NCBI RefSeq assembly: GCF_014193655.1
Contig: NZ_JACHZQ010000005.1
Location: 124,001 to 188,000 of the forward strand
Direction: 5' to 3'
From: Rhizobium sp. BK313
GTDB lineage: Bacteria > Pseudomonadota > Alphaproteobacteria > Rhizobiales > Rhizobiaceae
Length of the DNA stretch: 64,000 nt
Shown: piece by piece, positions 35,651 through 47,985 of the stretch
Position numbering within the stretch: position 1 is the stretch's first letter
How the letters are laid out: each line of letters starts with the position of its first letter
The notes under the pieces: model-generated
What the model was told of the DNA's origin: nothing
The model's input: only the letters and a program-made list of their open reading frames with translations
The model's database searches: none
Program-made: the position numbers and the translations under genes

Positions 35651-38635
35651 TCAACCGCCAAGCGCATCCTCAAGGAACGCGGCAAGCTGCGCCAGATGCT
35701 TGGACATCAGGCCCGTCGCCGGGGAGGCGGCGGCCGGACGGCCAGTGTAGCGAACGCGCTGGTACTTGGCATCGATATGGGCGAGCACCCATTCCAGATA
35801 GGGATCGATGAAGGACCATGCGCCCATGTTCTTGGGCTCTTCCTGGCACCAGACCATCTCCGCATTGCGGAAGCGGCTGAGCTCGTTGATGAGCGCCTTG
35901 GCCGGGAACGGATAGAGCTGTTCGATGCGCAGCAGATAGATGTCGTCGATGCCGCGCTTCTCGCGCTCTTCCAGCAGGTCGTAATAGACCTTGCCCGAGC
36001 AGATGACGACACGACGGATCTTGTTGTCCTTCTGCAGCTTGATCGGGCCGTCCTTGATGACTTCCGCATCGTCCCAGAGCAGACGGTGGAAGGAGGTTTC
36101 TCCCGCCATTTCCGCCAGGCTCGACACGGCGCGCTTGTGGCGCAGCAGCGACTTCGGCGTCATCAGGATCAGCGGCTTGCGGAAGTCACGCTTCAGCTGA
36201 CGGCGCAGGATGTGGAAGTAGTTCGCCGGCGTCGTGACGTTGGCGACCTGCATGTTGTCTTCAGCACAGAGCTGCAGATAGCGTTCCAGACGGGCCGAGG
36301 AGTGTTCCGGGCCCTGACCTTCATAGCCATGCGGCAGCAGGCAGACGAGGCCGGACATGCGCAGCCACTTGCGTTCGCCCGACGAGATGAACTGGTCGAA
36401 GACGACCTGTGCGCCGTTTGCGAAGTCGCCGAACTGGGCTTCCCAGAGCGTCAGCGCATTTGGACGGGCGAGCGAATAACCGTATTCGAAGCCGAGAACC
36501 GCCTCTTCCGAGAGCATCGAGTTGATGACCTCGTAACGAGCCTGGGTCGGCGACAGGTTGGCGAGCGGGATGTAGCGCTCTTCGGTTTCCTGATCGTAGA
36601 GAACCGAGTGACGCTGCGAGAAGGTGCCGCGTTCGCAATCCTGGCCGGACAGACGGATCTTGTGGCCCTCGACGACGAGCGAGCCGAAAGCGAGCGCTTC
36701 CGCCATTGCCCAGTCGATGCCTTCGCCTGTCTGGACCATGCTGGCGCGGTTTTCCATGAAGCGCTGGATGGTACGATGCGCATGGAAACCGGTCGGGATT
36801 TCAGACAGCTTCCGGCCAATGTCCTTCAGCGTCTTCATCGGCACGGCCGTCTTGCCGCGGCGCTGCTCGTCGGCATTGTCAGCCGTGTGCAGGCCCGACC
36901 ATTCGCCATCCAGCCAGTCGGCCTTGTTCGGCTTATAGGATTGGCCGGCCTCGAACTCCTGTTCGAGATGGGCACGCCAGTCGGCCTTCATCTTCTCGAC
37001 TTCGCCCTCGCTCAACACTCCTTCGGCGACCAGCCGCTCGGAATAGAGCTGCAACACCGTCTTGTGGGCGCGGATGACCTTGTACATCTTCGGCTGCGTG
37101 AAGGACGGCTCATCGCCTTCATTGTGGCCGTAGCGGCGGTAGCAGAACAGGTCGAGGACGACGGGCTTGTGAAACTTCATGCGGAATTCGGTAGCGATCT
37201 TGGCCGCATAGACCACAGCTTCCGGATCGTCGCCGTTGACATGGAAGATCGGCGCTTCGATCATCTTGGCGACGTCGGACGGATAGGGCGACGAACGCGA
37301 GAAGGCCGGATTGGTGGTAAAGCCGATCTGGTTGTTGATGATGACGTGCATCGTGCCGGCGACCCGGTGGCCGCGCAGGCCCGACAGGCCAAGGATTTCA
37401 GCAACCACACCCTGGCCGGCGAAAGCGGCGTCGCCGTGGATCAGCAGCGGAACGACCTTGGAACGCTCGGAGAGCGGAATGACGTCGCCGTCCCAGACGG
37501 TAGCGCTCATATCCTGCTTGGCGCGGGCCTTGCCCATGACGACAGGGTTGACAATTTCCAGATGCGACGGATTAGCCGTCAGCGAAACGTGCACCTTGAT
37601 GCCGTCGAAATCGCGGTCCGAGGAGGCGCCGAGATGGTACTTGACGTCGCCTGAACCTTCGACCTCGTCCGGCGCGTAGGAGCCGCCCTTGAACTCGTGG
37701 AAGATCGCCCGATGCGGCTTGGCCATGACCTGGGAGAGCACGTTGAGGCGGCCGCGATGGGCCATGCCGAACACTGCTTCCTTAAGGCCAAGCTGGCTAC
37801 CGCTCTTGAGAATCTGTTCCAACGCCGGGATCAGCGATTCGCCGCCGTCAAGGCCGAAACGCTTGGTGCCCTTGAACTTGACGTCGAGGAACTGTTCGTA
37901 GCCTTCGGATTCGATCACCTTCTGCAGGATCGCCTTTTTGCGCTCCTGGCTGAAAGCAATACCCTTGTCGACACCCTCGATGCGTTCCTGAATCCATGCC
38001 TTTTCTTCCGGATTGGAAATATGCATGAACTCGACGCCGAGCGTCGAGCAATAGGTGCGCTCGAGGATTTCCATCATCTCGCGTATGCTGGCATATTCGA
38101 GGCCGAGCACGTTGTCGATGAAGATCTTGCGGTCGAGGTCGGCCTCGGTGAAGCCATAGGCTTCCGGCGACAACTCCTTGTAGTCTTCTACCGCGGCGGC
38201 GATACCGAGCGGATCAAGTTTGGCGTGAAGGTGGCCGCGCATGCGATAGGCGCGGATCATCATGATGGCGCGAACGGAATCGCGCGTCGCCTGCAGGATG
38301 TCGGAGGTATCGGTCGGCTTGCCCGCGGCTTCGGCCTTGGCCTTCACCTTGGTCTCGATGACCTTCTCGACGACGCCCCAGTTGCCATCGAGCGCCGAAA
38401 CGAGTTCGCCGTTTGCCTGGATGGGCCAGTTCTTCCGCTGCCAGGATGCGCCCTTGGCCGCCTTCTTCACATCATCCGGACTGTCGTCCAGCGCCTTGAA
38501 GAACGACCGCCACTCGTCGGAGACCGACGAAGGGTCGTCCTCGTAGCGCGCATAAAGCTGCTCGATATAGGCAGCGTTGGCGCCATCCAGGAACGAGGTA
38601 ATCTGAAACTGCTCGTTGGCTTCTTGCCTTGCCAT
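35651..38635 (-). CDS. sucA: 2-oxoglutarate dehydrogenase E1 component
   Basis: A 994-residue thiamine-diphosphate decarboxylase. The N-terminal segment FLDGANAAYIEQLYARYEDD near 15-34 recruits E2; GMAHRGRLNVLSQV near 288-301, HLGASSDRDFDG, and GDAAFAGQGVVAE with IINNQIGFTTNP form the ThDP site; the C-terminal domain has CLLPHGYEGQGPEHSSARLE. It decarboxylates 2-oxoglutarate and reductively succinylates SucB. It begins 175 bases after sucD, across a hairpin that may attenuate transcription. Confidence 0.98.
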   Translation of the reverse strand: MARQEANEQFQITSFLDGANAAYIEQLYARYEDDPSSVSDEWRSFFKALDDSPDDVKKAAKGASWQRKNWPIQANGELVSALDGNWGVVEKVIETKVKAKAEAAGKPTDTSDILQATRDSVRAIMMIRAYRMRGHLHAKLDPLGIAAAVEDYKELSPEAYGFTEADLDRKIFIDNVLGLEYASIREMMEILERTYCSTLGVEFMHISNPEEKAWIQERIEGVDKGIAFSQERKKAILQKVIESEGYEQFLDVKFKGTKRFGLDGGESLIPALEQILKSGSQLGLKEAVFGMAHRGRLNVLSQVMAKPHRAIFHEFKGGSYAPDEVEGSGDVKYHLGASSDRDFDGIKVHVSLTANPSHLEIVNPVVMGKARAKQDMSATVWDGDVIPLSERSKVVPLLIHGDAAFAGQGVVAEILGLSGLRGHRVAGTMHVIINNQIGFTTNPAFSRSSPYPSDVAKMIEAPIFHVNGDDPEAVVYAAKIATEFRMKFHKPVVLDLFCYRRYGHNEGDEPSFTQPKMYKVIRAHKTVLQLYSERLVAEGVLSEGEVEKMKADWRAHLEQEFEAGQSYKPNKADWLDGEWSGLHTADNADEQRRGKTAVPMKTLKDIGRKLSEIPTGFHAHRTIQRFMENRASMVQTGEGIDWAMAEALAFGSLVVEGHKIRLSGQDCERGTFSQRHSVLYDQETEERYIPLANLSPTQARYEVINSMLSEEAVLGFEYGYSLARPNALTLWEAQFGDFANGAQVVFDQFISSGERKWLRMSGLVCLLPHGYEGQGPEHSSARLERYLQLCAEDNMQVANVTTPANYFHILRRQLKRDFRKPLILMTPKSLLRHKRAVSSLAEMAGETSFHRLLWDDAEVIKDGPIKLQKDNKIRRVVICSGKVYYDLLEEREKRGIDDIYLLRIEQLYPFPAKALINELSRFRNAEMVWCQEEPKNMGAWSFIDPYLEWVLAHIDAKYQRVRYTGRPAAASPATGLMSKHLAQLAAFLEDALGG

Positions 38636-38753
38636 GGTGATATGCGGACGCTCTCGTCCGCCTCCCGACTTGTTTGCTTTGCCGGCTTATGGATATCCGG
38701 CGACCATATTTCGTCTGCGATCCTCGGACCGCATATCTACTTCTAAGAATTCG

Positions 38754-38792
38754 AAAACCGGACGGGATATGCGGCTGCCGCTGCCCGTCCGG
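38754..38792 (-). terminator. Possible attenuator hairpin between sucD and sucA
   Basis: CCGGACGGG (38758-38766) pairs perfectly with CCCGTCCGG (38784-38792), and the loop holds a smaller GCGG/CCGC stem. Note that on the minus strand sucD lies downstream of this element; the hairpin followed by TTTT (38757-38754) therefore sits just past the sucD stop only in the sense of the intergenic spacer (sucD stop is at 38811). It could attenuate transcription entering sucA, or act as an RNA-processing site. Confidence 0.45.
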
Positions 38793-38810
38793 GTCTTGCT
38801 ATAGGTAGGA

Positions 38811-39713
38811 TCAGCCCTTCAGGACTTCCACCAGCGTCTTGCCGAGACGCGCCGGCGATGGCGACACGCGAATGCCTGCCGCTTCCATCGCTGCAATCTT
38901 GTCTTCCGCGCCGCCCTTGCCGCCGGAGATCACGGCGCCGGCATGACCCATGGTGCGGCCGGGAGGTGCCGTGCGGCCGGCGATGAAACCGACCATCGGC
39001 TTCTTGCGGCCCTTCTTGGCTTCGTCCTTGAGGAACTGTGCGGCTTCTTCTTCGGCCGAACCGCCGATTTCACCAATCATGATGATCGACTTGGTTTCGT
39101 CGTCGGCGAGGAACATTTCCAGGATGTCGATGAACTCGGTGCCCTTGACCGGGTCGCCGCCGATACCGACAGCCGTCGTCTGGCCGAGACCTTCGTTGGT
39201 GGTCTGGAACACGGCTTCGTAGGTCAGCGTGCCCGAACGCGAGAGAACGCCGACAGAGCCCTTCTTGAAGATGGAGCCCGGCATAATGCCGATCTTGCAT
39301 TCGTTCGGCGTCAGAACACCCGGGCAGTTCGGTCCGATCAGGCGGGACTTCGACTTCTGAAGGCGATCCTTGACCTTGACCATGTCGGCAACCGGAATGC
39401 CTTCCGTGATGCAGACGATCAGCGGGATCTCGGCTTCGATCGCTTCGAGGATCGCAGCCGCAGCGCCTGCCGGCGGCACGTAGATGACCGAGGCGTTGGC
39501 GCCGGTCGCATCCTTGCCTTCAGCGACCGACTTGAAGATCGGCAGCTTTTCGCCCTTGGCGCCGGTCCAGGTTTCACCGCCCTTGGAGGGGTGGATACCG
39601 CCGACCATCTTCGTGCCGTGATAGGCAAGCGCCTGTTCAGTGTGGAAAGTACCGGTCTTGCCGGTCAGGCCCTGAACCAGAACCTTGGTGTCTTTGTTGA
39701 TGAGAATAGACAT
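38811..39713 (-). CDS. sucD: Succinyl-CoA ligase (ADP-forming) subunit alpha
   Basis: A 300-residue alpha subunit. The CoA-binding fold has [20 protein letters not shown] near residues 11-30, [14 protein letters not shown] near 73-86 and [19 protein letters not shown] near 124-142; the phosphorylated His lies in [18 protein letters not shown] near 242-259. It makes ATP or GTP from succinyl-CoA. It follows sucC, with a DUF1579-like gene in between. Confidence 0.97.
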   Translation of the reverse strand: MSILINKDTKVLVQGLTGKTGTFHTEQALAYHGTKMVGGIHPSKGGETWTGAKGEKLPIFKSVAEGKDATGANASVIYVPPAGAAAAILEAIEAEIPLIVCITEGIPVADMVKVKDRLQKSKSRLIGPNCPGVLTPNECKIGIMPGSIFKKGSVGVLSRSGTLTYEAVFQTTNEGLGQTTAVGIGGDPVKGTEFIDILEMFLADDETKSIIMIGEIGGSAEEEAAQFLKDEAKKGRKKPMVGFIAGRTAPPGRTMGHAGAVISGGKGGAEDKIAAMEAAGIRVSPSPARLGKTLVEVLKG

Positions 39714-39725
39714 GCGAGGCCTTTG

Positions 39726-40217
39726 TTACGAGAGGTTGGAAGACGCGGAGGCAACGCGACGATAGACGCCGCTGACGACCTCCTGCCATGTATCGCTGCC
39801 GGCGGGCGAGAAAGTGACGCCCATGCGGTAGCAGTCTTCATTTTCGAACTGGAAGAGAGTGCGTTGCGCACCGCGCGGCGAAACCTTGGTCAGGACAAGT
39901 TCGTCGTCGATCCACTCGCCGGAGGCAGGCGCGGCGGGCACGAAGCCCACCGTATCGAACTGATAGAGCTTGTAGGCCTGATCCGCAGCGTCGAAGCCGA
40001 GAATGTTCCGGGCTTCAAACGATGTGCTGCCGTCCCGCGTCTGCACGTAGCGCTGTTCGACGAAAACTCCGCCGAACAGACACTCGGCCGAGAGCCGCGC
40101 GGTTGCCGTTCCTTCCTTCGTCCAGGCCGAAGCCGCGACGAGCTCTTCCCCCTCCCAGGTGCCGGCAAAGGCACCGAGGCGAAGATGAGCAGCCGTTGGA
40201 GCGAAGGAAGTAGCCAT
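39726..40217 (-). CDS. DUF1579-like protein inserted between sucC and sucD
   Basis: A 163-residue protein with a lipocalin-like THAP4/DUF1579-type layout: LGAFAGTWEGEELVAAS near residues 14-30, then beta strands TARLSAECLFGGVFVEQRYVQ and ILGFDAADQAYKLYQFDTVG, and ECYRMGVTFSPAGSDTW-type strands toward the end. It lies 12 bases before sucD and 5 bases after sucC, so it is almost certainly co-transcribed. Its role is unknown; a link to the TCA step is by position only. Confidence 0.8.
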   Translation of the reverse strand: MATSFAPTAAHLRLGAFAGTWEGEELVAASAWTKEGTATARLSAECLFGGVFVEQRYVQTRDGSTSFEARNILGFDAADQAYKLYQFDTVGFVPAAPASGEWIDDELVLTKVSPRGAQRTLFQFENEDCYRMGVTFSPAGSDTWQEVVSGVYRRVASASSNLS

Positions 40218-40222
40218 CCCGA

Positions 40223-41416
<1,194 letters not shown>

Positions 41417-41443
41417 GGGCTTATCCCTGTTGGAAGGCGGAAA

Positions 41444-42508
<1,065 letters not shown>

Positions 42509-42546
42509 TTATTTTGAGATCAGGAATTTCAATCGGTTAGATCCAT

Positions 42547-42572
42547 AATTTCTTACGTAAACGTAAGAAATT
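42547..42572. repeat. Long perfect inverted repeat upstream of mdh
   Basis: AATTTCTTACGT and ACGTAAGAAATT form 12-base perfect arms around two A residues. The element lies 15 bases after the zapE stop and 141 bases before the mdh start, both on the minus strand. There is no T-run after it, so it resembles an operator with TTACGT half-sites more than a terminator. Nothing else notable was seen in the 180-base gap. Confidence 0.55.
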
Positions 42573-42586
42573 CTGTCACCGATTTG

Positions 42587-43750
42587 TTACTCGGCGGCGC
42601 GCTTTGCATGAGTCTGGGCGAGGTATTCCGCGCTTCGCATTTCGAAAAGCCGCGATGCCGTTCGATCGAATTCGAAGCCTTCCGTGCCACGTCTTTCGAC
42701 CAGAAGATCCTCCGGCATCGCCTCCGCAGAAACATAAAGCCGGATGGCATGATCGTAAAGCGTGTCGATGAGGATGATGAAACGCTTGGTCTGGTTGCGT
42801 TTTTCCGGTCCGAGCTTCGGAACGCGGTCGAGAAAGATCGTGTCGAACCGATTTGCGATGGCCAGAAAATCGGCCGCACCCAGCGGCGCTTCGCAGAGAT
42901 CGGCGAAGGAGAAGCGTGCCATGCGATCGACGGCGAGCGGCACATGGATGGAACGTCCCTTCATGGGAATGTCCAGCGGCTGAGCCTTGCGCCCGTGCAG
43001 CGCCTGCATCCAGGACGCATCCATCGCCATATCGGTGCGCTCGTTGATCGGTATCAGATAGACCGGCTGGCTGTTCAACTTCTCCAGGCGGTAGTCCGTC
43101 GGTGAATCCAGCGTGACGACATCGACATACCGCTGCATAAGATCGATGAAGGGCAGGAACAGGCCCCGATTGAGGCCGTCGCGATAGAGATTGTCAGGCT
43201 CGACATTGGATGTGGCGACCAGTACACAGCCCAACGAAAACAGCTCGGAAAACAGCCGCGACAAGATCATCGCATCGGCGATATCGGTTACGGAGAATTC
43301 ATCGAAGCAAAGCAGCCCTGCCTGGCTATAGAGGTCGGCTGCGACCGGGGGCATCGGATCGGCCTGCTTGGTCTCGCCGTTCTTGAACTTCAGCCGGTGA
43401 GCGGCGATGCGGTTGTGCACGTCCGCCATAAACTCATGGAAATGCGCCCGGCGTTTCCTGCTGCAGGGCGCCATGGCGAAAAACATGTCCATCAGCATGG
43501 TCTTGCCGCGCCCGACGCTGCCATGGATATAAAGGCCACGGACGATCTCGGTCGGCTTCTTGCGCGCGGCAAACATCCAGCCGAGTGCGCTCGATTTGGT
43601 CGCCGGCCGCTTCCGCTTGAGATCGGCAAGCACGCGATCGAGGGATTTCGCCACATCCATCTGCGCCGAATCCACCTGAAGCGATCCGGAAGCCGTCAGC
43701 GCCTTAAGATGTTCGACGACGCTGATGGAATAGTCGGGCATGGGCTGCAT
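42587..43750 (-). CDS. zapE: Cell division protein ZapE (AFG1-like ATPase)
   Basis: A 387-residue AAA-type ATPase. Walker A is YIHGSVGRGKTMLMDMFF near residues 74-91, Walker B is LLCFDEFSVTDIADAMIL near 148-165, with the family block VLVATSNVEPDNLYRDGLNR near 176-195. ZapE/AFG1 proteins act on the Z-ring under stress and in membrane-protein quality control. In rhizobia the gene commonly precedes mdh, as here. Confidence 0.92.
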   Translation of the reverse strand: MQPMPDYSISVVEHLKALTASGSLQVDSAQMDVAKSLDRVLADLKRKRPATKSSALGWMFAARKKPTEIVRGLYIHGSVGRGKTMLMDMFFAMAPCSRKRRAHFHEFMADVHNRIAAHRLKFKNGETKQADPMPPVAADLYSQAGLLCFDEFSVTDIADAMILSRLFSELFSLGCVLVATSNVEPDNLYRDGLNRGLFLPFIDLMQRYVDVVTLDSPTDYRLEKLNSQPVYLIPINERTDMAMDASWMQALHGRKAQPLDIPMKGRSIHVPLAVDRMARFSFADLCEAPLGAADFLAIANRFDTIFLDRVPKLGPEKRNQTKRFIILIDTLYDHAIRLYVSAEAMPEDLLVERRGTEGFEFDRTASRLFEMRSAEYLAQTHAKRAAE

Positions 43751-43812
43751 GGGGAGATACCCGCCTGTGCAAGAGGGAAGCGGTCGGATGGCCCAACCGC
43801 TTCAAAAGAGCT

Positions 43813-44334
43813 TTATCGGCTGAGGCTGAGCGGCTGGCCGGACGCGGTGGAGCCGTCGAAGCGTGAATCGGCCGTCTTGTAGAGCGTGCCGATCTGGCTG
43901 CCATCACGGTTCTTGAGGATGACCTGCTTGCCGGAAACTTCCCACGAGCCCATGGTCGTCAGCTCGCCCGCACAACCGCGCGTGCCGCCGCGCGAGCCGC
44001 TGCCGAGATTGGTGAGTGTCAGGAACATGTCGCAGCTCGCTCCACCGTTGCTGACCTTCCAGCTACCGACCATCGATTCCTTGGTCACGTCTTGCGCCGA
44101 AGCGGCCATCGCCTGCTGTTGCTGCTGATTGCCCGCGTTCGGCGTGTTCGTCGGTGCCGCCGGAAATTGCGATGCGCCGGCAGTGGGCGGAAGCTGGCTG
44201 GATTGGACGGAGGGAACGGGCTGGGCCTGCAGTGGCGGGGGAGAATAGTCGTCGTTGTATGCTGTGCGCTGGCAACCGGCAAGCGACAGACCTATCGCCG
44301 CAGCCGTCACTGCATATCTCAATTGCATCATCAT
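43813..44334 (-). CDS. omp19: Omp19-type outer-membrane lipoprotein with protease-inhibitor (Inh) domain
   Basis: A 173-residue lipoprotein. The signal ends in the lipobox LSLAGC near residues 16-21, followed by a Pro/Gln-rich linker including a run of glutamines (NQQQQQ), then the Inh beta-barrel domain from about 85 ([34 protein letters not shown]) with two cysteines for one disulphide. Brucella Omp19 inhibits proteases. It lies 62 bases before zapE. Confidence 0.9.
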   Translation of the reverse strand: MMMQLRYAVTAAAIGLSLAGCQRTAYNDDYSPPPLQAQPVPSVQSSQLPPTAGASQFPAAPTNTPNAGNQQQQQAMAASAQDVTKESMVGSWKVSNGGASCDMFLTLTNLGSGSRGGTRGCAGELTTMGSWEVSGKQVILKNRDGSQIGTLYKTADSRFDGSTASGQPLSLSR

Positions 44335-44469
44335 ACTCCTAATTGTCCACCATCGATGTTTGCAAACTGGCGCTTAATTAAGTTGGAATTATCGTATTTC
44401 ACTTTGGTTAATCAAGTCGCTACGGGCATAAATCGCTGGAGGCCATACCTCCGCAAGAATCCGGTAGTT

Positions 44470-45276
44470 TCAAGGCTTAACCCGGCAAACCTCATCCAGA
44501 TAGAAATGATCGGCCAGCCTCTGCATGATTTTGTCGCGTTCCACGTCATGGCGGAGATTGCCTGAGAAATCGGAATAGCGTGCGAGCGAAGCTGATAAAA
44601 ATTCCGTGAGTTCGGCCGGCGGCACGCCCTCGCCCATCTCGCGCGTCTCTTTCTTGAGAGCCACCATTTGCAGAATGGTTTCCCGTATGTTCCGGGCTAT
44701 GTCGATACCTTCGAGGCATTCGAGCATGTTCATCGGCGGCAGCTTGGCGAAATTGGTCTGCCGCATCCATTCGAGTGCGATCGCCGGACGAATGGAATAA
44801 AGCAGCTTCTTTAAGCGAACTGTTTCGGATCCGTCGCTTGGCTGATGCCGTTTCATCAGGCCAATATAGTGCTGGGCAACCTTTTCGGGCACCATGATCG
44901 CATCCAGCAGTGCGGCGAGGCGATCGCGAAAGCCGGGTTCTTCCTCATAGATGATGGGGGATTTCAGCCATTCGACGAGAACGGCATTGCCCTTCAGCGC
45001 CAAAAGCAGCGCCTTACGCAAATCCCACCCGCCGGTGTCGATGTCACCGACGATCGGAAACTCGATCACGTCGCGATGCGAGAACAAAGTCAAATGATCC
45101 CGCTCCGGCCTGACATAGACGAAGCGGCAATCATAATCACTGTCGGGCGAGGCAAATCCCCAGGCGCGACTGCCGCTTTCGATGGCAAGACCGATACGAA
45201 TACCCTCGGCTTTGACCGAAGCAAGCCGCAACCGAATTTCTGCGACCGCTTCCGGCGCGAAGCCTTCCATCGTCAT
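44470..45276 (-). CDS. RlaP-type nucleotidyltransferase
   Basis: A 268-residue protein of the predicted nucleotidyltransferase family PF10127. The core reads IGLAIESGSRAWGFASPDSD near residues 27-46, then YDCRFVYVRPERDHLTL: the GSRAWG and SDYDCRF acids form the metal site. It also has LVEWLKSPIIY near 99-109. Relatives sit beside RNA ligases (RNA-ligase-associated nucleotidyltransferase) or act alone on unknown substrates. No RNA ligase is adjacent. It lies between sdhB and omp19. Confidence 0.85.
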   Translation of the reverse strand: MTMEGFAPEAVAEIRLRLASVKAEGIRIGLAIESGSRAWGFASPDSDYDCRFVYVRPERDHLTLFSHRDVIEFPIVGDIDTGGWDLRKALLLALKGNAVLVEWLKSPIIYEEEPGFRDRLAALLDAIMVPEKVAQHYIGLMKRHQPSDGSETVRLKKLLYSIRPAIALEWMRQTNFAKLPPMNMLECLEGIDIARNIRETILQMVALKKETREMGEGVPPAELTEFLSASLARYSDFSGNLRHDVERDKIMQRLADHFYLDEVCRVKP

Positions 45277-45325
45277 GCAGCCATAGTCCTTCTCGCCCGC
45301 GGCACAGACGAACGGTCGCCGGCGG

Positions 45326-46105
45326 TTAGACCCGCCGTTCGACCATCATCTTCTTGATTTCAGCGATCGCCTTGGCCGGGTTCAAACCCTTGGGGCAGGT
45401 CTGGGCGCAGTTCATGATCGTGTGGCAGCGGTAGAGGCGGAATGGGTCCTCGAGATTGTCGAGACGCTCGCCTTTTGCCTCATCGCGGCTGTCGATCAGC
45501 CAACGATAGGCCTGCAGAAGAACGGCCGGACCGAGATAGCGGTCGCCGTTCCACCAATAGCTCGGACAGGAGGTTGAGCAGCAAGCGCAGAGGATGCATT
45601 CGTAGAGGCCGTCGAGCTTCTGGCGGTCCTCGTGGCTCTGCTTCCATTCCTTTGCCGGCGGCGGCGACACCGTCTTCAGCCAGGGCTCGATCGAGCGGTG
45701 CTGCGCGTAGAAATTCGTCAGGTCAGGTACGAGGTCTTTGACAACGGGCAAATGCGGCAGCGGGTAGATCTTCACTGTACCCTTGATCTCGTCCAGACCC
45801 TTGATGCAGGCGAGCGTATTGGTACCGTCGATGTTCATCGCGCAGGAGCCGCAGATGCCCTCGCGACAGGAACGGCGTAACGTCAGCGTCGGGTCGATCT
45901 TGTTCTTGATGTAGAGCAGACCGTCGAGCACCATCGGGCCGCAATCGTCGACATCAATGTAATAGGTGTCGATGCTCGGGTTCTGGCCGTCATCCGGGCT
46001 CCAGCGATAGACGCGGAATTCGCGCGTATTCTTCGCGCCTGCCGGCTTCGGCCAGACCTTGCCTTCACGCATCTGAGAGTTCTTGGGGAGAGCGAGTTCA
46101 ACCAT
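45326..46105 (-). CDS. sdhB: Succinate dehydrogenase iron-sulfur subunit
   Basis: A 259-residue subunit. The [2Fe-2S] cluster motif is [16 protein letters not shown] near residues 78-93, and the [4Fe-4S]/[3Fe-4S] motifs are [16 protein letters not shown] near 171-186 and [17 protein letters not shown] near 228-244. It carries electrons from FAD to ubiquinone. It is the last gene of sdhCDAB, 17 bases after sdhA. Confidence 0.97.
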   Translation of the reverse strand: MVELALPKNSQMREGKVWPKPAGAKNTREFRVYRWSPDDGQNPSIDTYYIDVDDCGPMVLDGLLYIKNKIDPTLTLRRSCREGICGSCAMNIDGTNTLACIKGLDEIKGTVKIYPLPHLPVVKDLVPDLTNFYAQHRSIEPWLKTVSPPPAKEWKQSHEDRQKLDGLYECILCACCSTSCPSYWWNGDRYLGPAVLLQAYRWLIDSRDEAKGERLDNLEDPFRLYRCHTIMNCAQTCPKGLNPAKAIAEIKKMMVERRV

Positions 46106-46122
46106 AGTCAGTTCCTCTCAGA

Positions 46123-47979
46123 TCAATACACGCGTGCCTTCGGCTCGATCTTGTGCGGATCGATACCTTCGGCAATCAGTTCGGTATGAACGGGGCGATA
46201 GTCCAGCTTGACATCGCCGGCCTCATTGACCCACGCGAGCGTGTGCTTGCGCCAGTTTTCGTCGTCACGGCCGCCGAACTTGCCTTCCGTGTAGTCCTCG
46301 CGGGCATGTGAGCCGCGGCTCTCCTTGCGGGCTTCGGCGCCATAGATCGTCGTGATGGCGTTAGCCATCAGGTTGTGCAGTTCCAGCGTCTCGACAAGGT
46401 CGGAATTCCAGATCAGCGAACGGTCGGTGACCTTGATGTCGGGCAGCTCGTTCCAGATCGCCGAGAGGCGGCGGCAGCCGGATTCCAGCGATTCCTGCGT
46501 GCGGAACACCGCCGCGTCTTCCTGCATGGCGCGCTGCATCTTTTCGCGCAACACCGCCGTCGGCGTCGAGCCGCTGGCATGGCGCAGTCGGTCGAAGCGC
46601 TCCATGATCTTGTCGCAGGCGGCAACATTGACCGGCGGCACTGGGCTCGCCCGGTCAATGACCTCGCCGGCGCGAATGGCGGCGGCGCGGCCGAAGACCA
46701 CAAGGTCGATCAGCGAGTTGGAACCGAGGCGATTGGCGCCGTGCACCGAGGCGCAACCGGCTTCGCCGACGGCCATCAGGCCCGGCAGAATACGCTCCGG
46801 ATTGTTGCCGTCGGCGTTCAATACCTCGCCCCAATAGTTCGTCGGAATGCCGCCCATATTGTAGTGGACGGTCGGCAGAACCGGGATCGGCTCGCGTGTG
46901 ACGTCGACGCCAGCAAAGATCTTGGCGCTCTCGGAGATGCCCGGCAACCGCTCGTGCAGCACAGCCGGATCGAGATGGTCGAGGTGCAGGAATATGTGGT
47001 CCTTGTTCTTGCCCACGCCGCGGCCTTCGCGGATTTCCAGTGTCATGCAGCGCGAAACGACGTCGCGCGAGGCAAGATCCTTGGCCGAAGGCGCGTAACG
47101 CTCCATGAAGCGCTCGCCCTCGGAGTTGACGAGATATCCGCCTTCGCCGCGCGCACCCTCGGTGATGAGACAGCCGGAGCCGTAAATCCCGGTCGGATGG
47201 AACTGCACGAACTCCATGTCCTGAAGCGGCAGCCCGGCACGGGCAACCATGCCACCACCGTCGCCGGTGCAGGTGTGGGCCGACGTCGCCGAGAAATAGG
47301 CGCGGCCGTAGCCGCCGGTCGCCAGCACCACCATCTTGGCGGCAAAGCGATGGATCGTGCCGTCATCCAGGCACCAGGCGACCACGCCAGTACAGCGGCT
47401 GCCGTCATCGGACATGATCAGGTCGAGCGCGAAATATTCGATGAAGAATTCGGCATTGTTGCGCAGCGACTGGCCATAGAGGGTATGCAGAATGGCGTGG
47501 CCGGTACGGTCGGCGGCAGCGCAGGTGCGCTGCACCGGCGGGCCTTCGCCGTAGTTCTGCATGTGGCCGCCGAACGGACGCTGGTAGATCTTGCCTTCTT
47601 CGTTGCGCGAGAACGGCACACCGTAATGCTCGAGCTCATAGACCGCCTTTGGCGCTTCCATGGTGAGATATTGCATGGCGTCGACGTCGCCGAGCCAGTC
47701 GGAGCCCTTGACGGTGTCATAGAGATGCCATTGCCAGCTATCCGGCGTCATGTTCTGCAACGAGGCGGCGATGCCGCCCTGGGCTGCGACCGTATGCGAG
47801 CGGGTCGGGAATACCTTGGTGATGCAGGCGGTGCGGAAGCCCTGCTCTGCCATGCCGAGCGTGGCGCGCAGGCCGGCGCCGCCGGCGCCGACGACGATCA
47901 CATCATAGGAGTGATCAACATACTTGTAGGCTTTCCCATTTTGGGCAGGCCCATTCTGAGCGGATGAGTTCGGTGCCAT
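46123..47979 (-). CDS. sdhA: Succinate dehydrogenase flavoprotein subunit
   Basis: A 618-residue FAD subunit. The FAD motif [20 protein letters not shown] is near residues 28-47 and the covalent-FAD His is in [15 protein letters not shown] near 61-75. The active-site region [20 protein letters not shown] lies near 256-275, with the capping-domain Arg in the [18 protein letters not shown] segment. The N-terminus has a Gln/Asn-rich extension ([12 protein letters not shown]). It lies six bases after sdhD. Confidence 0.97.
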   Translation of the reverse strand: MAPNSSAQNGPAQNGKAYKYVDHSYDVIVVGAGGAGLRATLGMAEQGFRTACITKVFPTRSHTVAAQGGIAASLQNMTPDSWQWHLYDTVKGSDWLGDVDAMQYLTMEAPKAVYELEHYGVPFSRNEEGKIYQRPFGGHMQNYGEGPPVQRTCAAADRTGHAILHTLYGQSLRNNAEFFIEYFALDLIMSDDGSRCTGVVAWCLDDGTIHRFAAKMVVLATGGYGRAYFSATSAHTCTGDGGGMVARAGLPLQDMEFVQFHPTGIYGSGCLITEGARGEGGYLVNSEGERFMERYAPSAKDLASRDVVSRCMTLEIREGRGVGKNKDHIFLHLDHLDPAVLHERLPGISESAKIFAGVDVTREPIPVLPTVHYNMGGIPTNYWGEVLNADGNNPERILPGLMAVGEAGCASVHGANRLGSNSLIDLVVFGRAAAIRAGEVIDRASPVPPVNVAACDKIMERFDRLRHASGSTPTAVLREKMQRAMQEDAAVFRTQESLESGCRRLSAIWNELPDIKVTDRSLIWNSDLVETLELHNLMANAITTIYGAEARKESRGSHAREDYTEGKFGGRDDENWRKHTLAWVNEAGDVKLDYRPVHTELIAEGIDPHKIEPKARVY

Positions 47980-47985
47980 CTGTAA

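Noticed and set aside
35462-37654. 730-codon open frame opposite sucA
   Set aside because: Antisense to an unmistakable 2-oxoglutarate dehydrogenase. High-GC genes commonly leave long antisense frames.
43778-43806. Hairpin GAAGCGGT/ACCGCTTC between zapE and omp19
   Set aside because: The stem is 8 bases with a long loop and has no T-run in either transcript direction that would make a convincing terminator.
46375-47967. 530-codon open frame opposite sdhA
   Set aside because: Antisense shadow of sdhA. No motif, no plausible ribosome site and no independent support.
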